Part shown: piece by piece, positions 25,464-31,677 of the stretch
How the letters are laid out: the number at the start of each line of letters is the position of its first letter
Numbering within the stretch: position 1 is the stretch's first letter
DNA from: Streptomyces sp. NBC_00569
Lineage (GTDB): Bacteria > Actinomycetota > Actinomycetes > Streptomycetales > Streptomycetaceae
Direction of reading: 5' to 3'
DNA: 64,000 nt
Assembly (NCBI RefSeq): GCF_036345255.1
Contig: NZ_CP107783.1
Coordinates: 2,790,001-2,854,000 of the forward strand
Notes under the pieces: model-generated
Told to the model about the DNA's origin: nothing
The model's input: the letters and a program-made list of their open reading frames with translations, nothing else
The model's database searches: none
Made by a program: the position numbers and the translations under genes

Positions 25464-26102
25464 TCACGCCACCCGCAGCGCCTTCGCCAGGGCGCCGTCC
25501 CCGGACACGGCGACACGGCCGGCGCGCGCCGCCTCCTCCAGCGTCAGCTCGCCCCGCACCACGGCGACACAGGTCTCCGTGCCGAGGACGAGCCGCGCGT
25601 CGGACTCACCGGCCACGGGCCCCTCGCCGTACACAGGCCCGTCCGCGCCCGAGCCGCCGACCCGCACATGGAACTCCCCCTCGTCGAGGCGTACTTCCAC
25701 CACGCCCTCGCCGCCCAGCCGCTCCAGATGGCTCAGGAGAGGCAGGGCGAACCAGTGCGCGCGCACCGCGTCCGTGGGCCCGCGCTCCTCCAGGGCCGGC
25801 GCGCCCCACTCCCCCAGCGCCTGGAGCACCGGCAGCAACTGCCTTCCGCGCGGGGTCAGTTCGTACACATACGCCGAGACGGGCGCGGGAAGCCTGCGGC
25901 GCTCCGCGACGCCTTCGCGCTCCATGTCCTTCAGACGTGAGGCGAGTACGTCCGTGCTGACGCCGGGCAGGTCGGCGTGCAGATCGGTGTAGCGGCGCGG
26001 CCCCGCGAGGAGCTCACGGACGATCAGGAGCGTCCAGCGGTCCCCGACGGCGTCGAGGGCGCGGGCGGCGGCGCAGTACTGGTCGTAGCTTCGGCGTGGC
26101 AT
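25464..26102 (-). CDS. HxlR-family transcriptional regulator
   Basis: 212 aa. A HxlR winged helix occupies residues 1-100 (YDQYCAAARALDAVGDRWTL, LLAGPRRYTDLHADLPGVST, VLASRLKDMEREGV, YELTPRGRQLLPVLQALGEW). The C-terminal half is an added domain resembling a sterol-carrier/ligand-binding fold, as in longer HxlR members. It is divergent from the aminotransferase gene; a perfect 17-bp palindrome in the shared 92-bp gap is the likely operator. ATG at 26102 is preferred over one 18 bp upstream. Confidence 0.9.
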   Translation of the reverse strand: MPRRSYDQYCAAARALDAVGDRWTLLIVRELLAGPRRYTDLHADLPGVSTDVLASRLKDMEREGVAERRRLPAPVSAYVYELTPRGRQLLPVLQALGEWGAPALEERGPTDAVRAHWFALPLLSHLERLGGEGVVEVRLDEGEFHVRVGGSGADGPVYGEGPVAGESDARLVLGTETCVAVVRGELTLEEAARAGRVAVSGDGALAKALRVA

Positions 26103-26143
26103 GGCTCGCAGTCTATGCAACTTGTTGGACTTTCCAAGCGGTC

Positions 26144-26160
26144 ACTTGGTAAAACCAAGT
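26144..26160. promoter_or_regulatory. Palindromic operator, HxlR/aminotransferase gap
   Basis: ACTTGGT-AAA-ACCAAGT, a perfect 7-3-7 inverted repeat in the divergent promoter region. HxlR proteins bind comparable short palindromes next to their own genes. Confidence 0.65.
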
Positions 26161-26194
26161 CACACACGTCACGGGCAGTCCGGGAGGGCACCAC

Positions 26195-27403
26195 ATGGAG
26201 TTCCGGCAGTCGAGCAAGCTCAGCGAGGTCTGCTACGAGATCCGCGGCCCGGTGATCGAGCACGCCAACGCCCTTGAGGAGGCGGGCCACAGCGTCCTGC
26301 GCCTCAACACCGGCAACCCCGCGCTCTTCGGCTTCGAGGCGCCCGAGGAGATCGTCCAGGACATGATCCGGATGCTCCCCCAGGCCCATGGCTACACCGA
26401 CTCGCGGGGCGTCCTGTCCGCCCGCCGCGCCGTCGCCCAGCGCTACCAGGCGCTCGGCCTCGAGGTCGGCGTCGACGACGTGTTCCTCGGCAACGGCGTG
26501 TCCGAGCTGGTCTCCATGGCCGTACAGGCACTCCTGGAGGACGGCGACGAAGTCCTCATCCCCGCCCCGGACTTCCCGCTGTGGACGGCCGTCACGACGC
26601 TCTCCGGCGGCAAGGCCGTGCACTACGTCTGCGACGAGTCGGCCGACTGGTACCCCGACCTCGACGACATGGCCGCGAAGATCACCGACCGCACCAAGGC
26701 CGTCGTCATCATCAACCCCAACAACCCCACGGGCGCCGTCTACCCGAAGGAGATCATCGAGGGCATCCTCGACCTCGCCCGCCGGCACGGCCTGATGGTG
26801 CTCGCCGACGAGATCTACGACCAGATCCTGTACGACGACGCGGTCCACCACAGCGCCGCCGCCCTCGCCCCCGACCTGGTCGTCCTCACCTTCTGCGGGC
26901 TCTCCAAGACATACCGCGTCGCGGGCTTCCGCTCCGGCTGGCTGGTCGTCACGGGACCGCGGCAGCACGCCCGTGACTACCTGGAGGGCCTGACGATGCT
27001 CGCCTCCATGAGGCTGTGCGCCAACGCCCCCGCCCAGTACGCCATCCAGGCCGCGCTCGGCGGCCGCCAGTCCATCCGCGAACTGACCGCGCCGGGCGGC
27101 CGCCTCCTCGAACAGCGCGACAAGGCCTGGGAGAAGCTCAACGAGATCCCGGGGGTCTCCTGCGTGAAGCCCAAGGGCGCCCTGTACGCGTTCCCGCGCA
27201 TCGACCCCAAGGTCCACCCCATCGTCGACGACGAGAAGTTCGTCCTCGACCTGCTGCTCCGCGAGAAGATCCAGGTTGTCCAGGGTACCGGCTTCAACTG
27301 GCCGCGCCCGGACCACTTCCGCATCCTCACCCTCCCGTACGCTGACGATCTAGACGCCGCGATCAGCCGGATCGGCCGCTTCCTGAGTGGGTACCGCCAG
27401 TGA
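26195..27403 (+). CDS. Class I/II aminotransferase, AlaA-like
   Basis: 402 aa fold-I PLP enzyme. Motifs: GYTDSRGVLSARRAVAQRYQ, NGVSELVSMAVQALL, IINPNNPTGAVYP, and the PLP lysine in TFCGLSKTYRVAGFRSGW. The whole-length pattern (MEFRQSSKLSEVCYEIRGPV start) is that of actinobacterial and enterobacterial AlaA, glutamate-pyruvate aminotransferase for alanine synthesis. GGGAGGGC precedes the ATG. The next gene starts inside its stop (GTGA), so the two are co-translated, and the upstream operator places both under the HxlR regulator. Confidence 0.92.
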   Translation: MEFRQSSKLSEVCYEIRGPVIEHANALEEAGHSVLRLNTGNPALFGFEAPEEIVQDMIRMLPQAHGYTDSRGVLSARRAVAQRYQALGLEVGVDDVFLGNGVSELVSMAVQALLEDGDEVLIPAPDFPLWTAVTTLSGGKAVHYVCDESADWYPDLDDMAAKITDRTKAVVIINPNNPTGAVYPKEIIEGILDLARRHGLMVLADEIYDQILYDDAVHHSAAALAPDLVVLTFCGLSKTYRVAGFRSGWLVVTGPRQHARDYLEGLTMLASMRLCANAPAQYAIQAALGGRQSIRELTAPGGRLLEQRDKAWEKLNEIPGVSCVKPKGALYAFPRIDPKVHPIVDDEKFVLDLLLREKIQVVQGTGFNWPRPDHFRILTLPYADDLDAAISRIGRFLSGYRQ

Positions 27404-28032
27404 CGTTCTGCACCACCTGCGCCCTGCCGAGCCTGACGCAGTTCGCCTCGCCCGAACTCGTCGAGGCGATCGTGGAGGGCGGCCACGACCGCGCGGACGA
27501 CCCCGCCTGGGAGACCTCGGGCGCGGCCACGGTGGAGGACTACGCGCGGTGGTGCGGCCATCTGTGCGGCCTGACCTGCCTGCGCATGGCACTCGGCCCG
27601 ACCGCTCCCAGCCTGTTCGACCTGCGTGACGGAGCGCTCAAGTACGGCGCGTACACCGTGGACGCGGAGGGCGACATCCACGGTCTGATCTACGCCCCGT
27701 TCGCCGAGTACGCCCGCGAGGAACTCGGCCTGGACGCGACCGTGCACCGCACACTGACGGTCGACGAGATCTCCGGGCTGCTCGATGGGGGCCGTACGGT
27801 CATGGCGTCGGTCCACTACGGGATCCGGCGCCCGGAACGGCCCGCGCCCGGCCGGGGCGGACACCTGGTCCTGCTCACGGCCCACGACGGTGACCGCTTC
27901 CGCTTCCACAACCCGTCGGGGATCAGCCCCGAGACCCGTTGCGCGGAACTGCCGTCGGCGACGTTCGAGACGTTCTTCGCGGGGCGGGGAGTCTCGTTGG
28001 GTCCCGGACACGGAGCGGGTCCGAGGGCGTAG
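27400..28032 (+). CDS. C39-like peptidase fold protein
   Basis: 210 aa. It looks like a papain-fold/C39-like protein: candidate nucleophile Cys52 in RWCGHLCGLTCLRMAL, candidate His in GRGGHLVLLTAHDGD, and an Asn in FRFHNPSG. There is no signal peptide or transporter fusion, so a cytosolic or pathway-specific role is more likely than bacteriocin export. The GTG start overlaps the aminotransferase stop by 4 bp. Function unknown; the tight coupling to an aminotransferase suggests a shared small-molecule or peptide pathway. Confidence 0.75.
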   Translation: MTFCTTCALPSLTQFASPELVEAIVEGGHDRADDPAWETSGAATVEDYARWCGHLCGLTCLRMALGPTAPSLFDLRDGALKYGAYTVDAEGDIHGLIYAPFAEYAREELGLDATVHRTLTVDEISGLLDGGRTVMASVHYGIRRPERPAPGRGGHLVLLTAHDGDRFRFHNPSGISPETRCAELPSATFETFFAGRGVSLGPGHGAGPRA

Positions 28033-28084
28033 CCGGCCCCCGGACCCCATGAATGCCACTCACATCACACGCCGACACGCTTGA

Positions 28085-28190
28085 GGACCCGGGTCAGTGT
28101 CAATGCCCTGCGTCCTGCCTTTGGACTACCGCCCATCGAGCTGGGCGGGCCGGATTCGAACCGGCAATTCGGGGCCTGGGGCCCGGGTCC
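28085..28190 (-). ncRNA. tRNA-like structured RNA, Y RNA (YrlA)-like architecture
   Basis: Read on the minus strand, in order: outer strand GGACCCGGG (28190-28182); CCCCG (28174-28170); a canonical T arm, stem GCCGG/CCGGC with loop TTCGAAT (28165-28149); acceptor 3' strand CCGCCCA (28148-28142); a 6-nt loop; acceptor 5' strand TGGGCGG (28135-28129); TA; a D arm with 4-bp stem GTCC/GGAC and loop AAAGGCA (28126-28112); CAGGG pairing with CCCCG at 4 of 5 positions; and outer strand CCCGGGTCC (28093-28085), which pairs perfectly over 9 bp. A normal tRNA has the opposite order. This circularly permuted layout, closed by a long outer stem, is that of bacterial YrlA Y RNAs, whose effector domain mimics tRNA. 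No Ro60/Rsr (TROVE) or RtcB gene is in the window. A permuted or decayed tRNA is the alternative. No clear promoter was found. Confidence 0.5.
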
Positions 28191-28248
28191 GATCGATTCG
28201 GCGATGAGCGGCGAATACTGAGTCTGGAGCAAGAGTCTGAGATTGATG

Positions 28249-28275
28249 GCGGTCCGCGTGTGCTGTGCGGACCGC
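28249..28275. other. Hairpin upstream of the tRNA-like RNA
   Basis: GCGGTCCGC pairs perfectly with GCGGACCGC (9 bp, 9-nt loop). It lies 59 bp upstream of the tRNA-like RNA on the minus strand and could be an additional arm of that transcript or an independent terminator. Confidence 0.45.
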
Positions 28276-28319
28276 ACCGTCACGACAAGCTTCAGCTTCA
28301 GCTTTGCGCTCCTCGCGCA

Positions 28320-28348
28320 CCCCGGCCGCCGCTCAGCGGCGCCCGGGG
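28320..28348 (-). terminator. Terminator of the 28370-29125 gene
   Basis: CCCCGG-N-CGCCGC pairs with GCGGCG-N-CCGGGG (12 bp, one central mismatch, TCA loop), 22 bp after the stop on the minus strand. If efficient, the tRNA-like RNA downstream needs its own promoter. Confidence 0.7.
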
Positions 28349-28369
28349 AGTCTTGAATGTGCCCCTGGA

Positions 28370-29125
28370 TCAGCCGAAGAGGTAGCTGAACACGGGGTCA
28401 CCCGCCCGCTGGTCGGCGACCTCCGCCGCGTTCGCCTCCTCGCGGGCGAACTTGACGGCCTGCTGGAGCCTCTCGATCCGCTCGAGCAGCTCGTTCACCC
28501 TGCGCGCGGGCAGCGCCCCGGAGAACTTCACGGTCGTCCAGTACCCGACGGGCACGTCCTCGTAGTACACCTCGACCTGCGCCGGGTGCTTCTCGGTCGC
28601 CTCGGCCTTCACGTGGTTGCGCGGCACCTTCTTGGTGCGCAGCGTCCGCACCGGCTCCGTCTTCCAGTCGTCGGTCGACGGGTCCTGCGTCCACGCCTCG
28701 GAGGCGTCGAGCACGGGCAGCTTGCGCACGAAGGCGTTAAGGTCGACGAGCTGCTTCTCCAGGAAGAGCAGATACGCGACCGGCACCTGGCTCAGGACGG
28801 CCCGTCCGTCGACGGTGACATCGGCGCGCGCCTCGCAGTTCGCCCAGTCCTTGGTGGCGGTCACATCGAACAGCCGGGTGAGCGTCTTCGCGGTGTCCCG
28901 CAGCACGTGCTCGGCCCTCACCTGGACCCGTGTCGACTCGGGCGGCAGCTGCTCGCCCTCCTCGTCCTTGGGCTGGTAGGTACGCGAGATCCCGGCCAGG
29001 AGTGCCGGCTTGTGAAGCCCGTGATGGGCCGCCGTCAGGTCCTGGTGTGCCTTGGACTTGACGCCTTTCTCGACTGCGATGATCTGATTGAGTTTCGTTG
29101 CCACGCGAGAAAGGTAGTCAGGCAC
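28370..29125 (-). CDS. Conserved actinobacterial protein of unknown function
   Basis: 251 aa, soluble. The start MPDYLSRVATKLNQIIAVEK and the end DPVFSYLFG look well conserved to me for a Streptomyces family, but I can give it no function. It has mixed alpha/beta character with charged C-terminal helices (LLERIERLQQAVKFAREEAN) and no nuclease, kinase or membrane motif. It lies directly upstream of, and on the same strand as, the tRNA-like RNA, so a functional link to that RNA is worth considering but is not shown. Confidence 0.85.
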   Translation of the reverse strand: MPDYLSRVATKLNQIIAVEKGVKSKAHQDLTAAHHGLHKPALLAGISRTYQPKDEEGEQLPPESTRVQVRAEHVLRDTAKTLTRLFDVTATKDWANCEARADVTVDGRAVLSQVPVAYLLFLEKQLVDLNAFVRKLPVLDASEAWTQDPSTDDWKTEPVRTLRTKKVPRNHVKAEATEKHPAQVEVYYEDVPVGYWTTVKFSGALPARRVNELLERIERLQQAVKFAREEANAAEVADQRAGDPVFSYLFG

Positions 29126-29175
29126 CGCACTCCGAATCGAATGGTTTTTCCCCGGACCACGAGGAGCAACTCACC

Positions 29176-29634
29176 ATGGATGCGGCGCTGATAGCCGTGC
29201 TCGGCACCCTGCTCGGGTCCGTCGTCACCCACTTCTTCCAGGCGCGGTCCACGGAGCGGGTCGCCGGGCTCGCCCGTGCCGAGCAGCTGCGTCAGGAGCG
29301 GATCTCCAGTTACAGCGCGTTCGCCGGGGCCCTGTTCGACTACCGGCGCAGTCAGAACGACCGGTGGTTCCGGGCGCAGGAGTTGCCGGGTTCCTCGCAG
29401 GCGGAGGAGGCCCGCTTCGCGTCGTACGAGGCGCGGATCAGCGCGCGGCAGGCGCTGGCGCGGCTCCAGTTGGTGTGCGACCGGGCGGAAACCCGTCAAC
29501 TGGCGGAGTCCGCCTTCGAGTTGGCGAACTGTCTGCACGAGTCGGTGGACGAGGAGGACCGGGACCGGCGGTCGCGGCGGTGCAAGGACGCCCTGACGAG
29601 GTTCATCGAGTCGGCGGCCCCGAGCGTGCGCTGA
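29176..29634 (+). CDS. Membrane-anchored coiled-coil protein of unknown function
   Basis: 152 aa. A single N-terminal hydrophobic segment, MDAALIAVLGTLLGSVVTHF, is followed by a cytosolic, helix-rich, highly charged domain (AEQLRQERISSYSAFAGALF, EARISARQALARLQLV). This is the layout of many small actinobacterial membrane-tethered proteins. GAGGAG lies 9 nt before the ATG. Divergent from the 28370-29125 gene; role unknown. Confidence 0.75.
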   Translation: MDAALIAVLGTLLGSVVTHFFQARSTERVAGLARAEQLRQERISSYSAFAGALFDYRRSQNDRWFRAQELPGSSQAEEARFASYEARISARQALARLQLVCDRAETRQLAESAFELANCLHESVDEEDRDRRSRRCKDALTRFIESAAPSVR

Positions 29635-29690
29635 CGGTGTGTCCGGCGGCGCGATGAGCGATCACCGGTCTCACTGGGCAACACCTCTGC

Positions 29691-30224
29691 ATGACAGACA
29701 GGCCGCTGCTCCTCCTCGACGTCGACGGACCCCTCAACCCGTACGCCGCCCGCCTCCCCCGTCTGCGCGGATACGCCGCTCACCGCTGCCACCCGGCGAA
29801 CTGGCTCGCGCGCCAGACCCCCGGCTCCCGCCGCCACCGCCGCGGGTTACGGGTCGTGCTCAACCCCTCCCACGGCCGGCGCTTGGTCGGCCTGCCCTTC
29901 GAACTGGCCTGGGCGACCACGTGGATGCACGAGGCGAACGAGATGATCGGCCCGGCGATCGGACTGCCCGCCGCGCTCCCCGTGATCGAGTGGCCCGAAC
30001 TGTTCGCCCGCGATCCCGACGGCCTCTACTGGAAGACGCGCCCGCTGCTCGACTGGGCGGCCGGGCGGCCCTTCGCCTGGGTCGACGACATGATCACGGA
30101 CCTGGACTCCCGTCATGTGACGGCGCACCACGACGCCCCGGCGCTGCTCCTGCGCATCCACCCGCGCCACGGGCTGCGCGAGAGGGACTTCACGACGCTG
30201 ACGCGGTGGGCCGAGGCGTTGTGA
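29691..30224 (+). CDS. HAD-like hydrolase
   Basis: 177 aa. The N-terminal LLLLDVDGPLNPYAA is a HAD motif I with the nucleophile and general acid Asp pair (D-x-D), and FAWVDDMITDLD carries the motif IV acidic residues. HAD motif II is less clear (LNPSHG), and a cap domain is minimal. Substrate unknown. No ribosome site precedes the ATG, so translation may be leaderless. Confidence 0.8.
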   Translation: MTDRPLLLLDVDGPLNPYAARLPRLRGYAAHRCHPANWLARQTPGSRRHRRGLRVVLNPSHGRRLVGLPFELAWATTWMHEANEMIGPAIGLPAALPVIEWPELFARDPDGLYWKTRPLLDWAAGRPFAWVDDMITDLDSRHVTAHHDAPALLLRIHPRHGLRERDFTTLTRWAEAL

Positions 30225-30303
30225 AGACCGTGCCCGGTCGTGGGCCGGAGCCGTGAGTCGTGCGCCGTGAGCCGTACGCCTTGTGGGAGCGAGCTCTTGA
30301 CGG

Positions 30304-30452
30304 CCCGCCGGCCCGGCCCGGCCTTCAGCAGCCGAGCAGTGCCGTGAGGGCGCCCACCGGGTCCGTGTCGGGGGTGCGCCCGCCGGCCCGGCCCGGCCTT
30401 CAGCGGCCGAGCAATGCCGTGAGGGCGCCCACCGGGTCCGTGTCGGGGGTGC
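30304..30452. repeat. 75-bp tandem duplication of the SWIM gene tail
   Basis: Two copies (30304-30378 and 30379-30452), about 97% identical. The right copy is the last codons and stop of the SWIM gene; the left copy would encode the same TPDTDPVGALTALLG ending but lies after the stop. This is a recent duplication of a gene's 3' end. Confidence 0.9.
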
Positions 30453-31677
30453 CTCTCGGCCACCAGTCCTCGCGGCCGGGGTCCGACTCGTAGCCGTACC
30501 AGAGGCCTTCGCGGCCGAGGCGGAGCTGGAGGTTGTCGGTCGAGAGCCGGTTACGGTGGGGGCGGAAGTGGGGGAAGTCCGCGGCGATGAGGGCCGGGCG
30601 GGCGCGGTCGAAGGGACCGGCCGGCGGGTCCCACTCCCCTTCGAGGACGTCCAGGCCCGCGAGTCCGCCCTGGCGCCAGGCGGCGACGGCGCGGGCCAGG
30701 TCGGTGGCCGTGCGTCCGGTGCCCTGGGCGAGGGACTTGTACAGCGCGCGCGTGGACGCCGCGAGGCCGGAGCCGGGGTGGGCGGCGGCGAGCCGGACCG
30801 CGTCCTGCCAGGGGGTGAGTCCGGCGATCGGGTCGATGCCCCGGGTGAGGAACGTGTGGGCGCGGGCCGCGGCCTCCGTGGCGAGGAGGTCGAGGGCGAG
30901 CGGGTCGGGGGCGCCGGAGGCGTGCGGGTAGACGGGCGGGCGGCCCGGGTGCGCGGGGGCCGGGAACGGCGGGGGCAGGTGCGGCAGGGTGCGGGGGGCG
31001 AGGGCTTCGCGGGCCTCGACCGAGGGCAGCGCGGGAGCCGTGGCGGAGCGCTCGCCGGCGGCACGGGCCGCGTTGCGCCGGGTCAGGTCGGCGAGGAGCT
31101 CCTGTTCGCCGCGGCCACGCAGCAGGAACAGGACGAACGGGTCCTCGTCGAGCAGTCGTGCCGTCTGGTAGCAGAGCGCGGCCGCGTGCTTGCAGGGGTG
31201 ACCGTCGTCCGGGCAGGAGCAGTCGGGGATCAGGTCGCCGACGGCGGGCAGGAGGTCGGCGACGGCGGCCAGCGCGTGCGGCACGTCCTTGTCGAGGAGC
31301 GCGGCCATGTGGTCGGGGCGGGCGGCCGCCGTGTCGAGGATGCGCTCCCAGTCGTCGTCGTGAAGGGTGCGCAGACGGATCTCCGTGCGGTACGGCCGGG
31401 GGCGTGAGCCGTGGACGTAGGCCATGACGCGGCCGGGGGTCGCGGTGATGGCGTCGACGTGCCCTCGGTCGGCGTAGGCGCGGCCGCGGGTGAGGCGGGC
31501 CGTGTCGAGCGCCGTGTCCACGAGGGCGTCCACCCACGCGTTCCCCCACCAGGTCAGGGCGAAGTCGTCGGCCGTGCGGGTGCGGGGCGGCAGGGGCGGG
31601 AAGGTGCGGCGGCGGTCGTCGACGCGGGCGCGGGCCTGGGCGTGCGCGCCCGCGCGGCCCGGCGTGTGGGGGGTCAT
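30400..31677 (-). CDS. SWIM zinc-finger protein partnered with SNF2 helicase
   Basis: 425 aa. N-terminal TWWGNAWVDALVDTALDTAR, then the SWIM motif CSCPDDGHPCKHAAAL (C-x-C-x6-C-x-H) at about 190-205, and a helical remainder. SWIM fingers bind DNA or proteins and are often encoded next to SNF2 ATPases. The start overlaps the SNF2 stop as ATGA. The 3' end lies in a 75-bp tandem duplication. Confidence 0.93.
   Translation of the reverse strand: MTPHTPGRAGAHAQARARVDDRRRTFPPLPPRTRTADDFALTWWGNAWVDALVDTALDTARLTRGRAYADRGHVDAITATPGRVMAYVHGSRPRPYRTEIRLRTLHDDDWERILDTAAARPDHMAALLDKDVPHALAAVADLLPAVGDLIPDCSCPDDGHPCKHAAALCYQTARLLDEDPFVLFLLRGRGEQELLADLTRRNAARAAGERSATAPALPSVEAREALAPRTLPHLPPPFPAPAHPGRPPVYPHASGAPDPLALDLLATEAAARAHTFLTRGIDPIAGLTPWQDAVRLAAAHPGSGLAASTRALYKSLAQGTGRTATDLARAVAAWRQGGLAGLDVLEGEWDPPAGPFDRARPALIAADFPHFRPHRNRLSTDNLQLRLGREGLWYGYESDPGREDWWPRGTPDTDPVGALTALLGR

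Noticed and set aside
28141..28210. Ordinary tRNA gene on the minus strand
   Set aside because: The T arm is canonical, but no acceptor strand, D arm or anticodon arm lies upstream where a tRNA needs them; the matching acceptor and D arm lie downstream instead.
28053..28385. Plus-strand open frame encoding an AGFEPAI-type peptide
   Set aside because: That peptide pattern is the usual false translation of the antisense of a tRNA T arm; the signal here is the structured RNA on the other strand.
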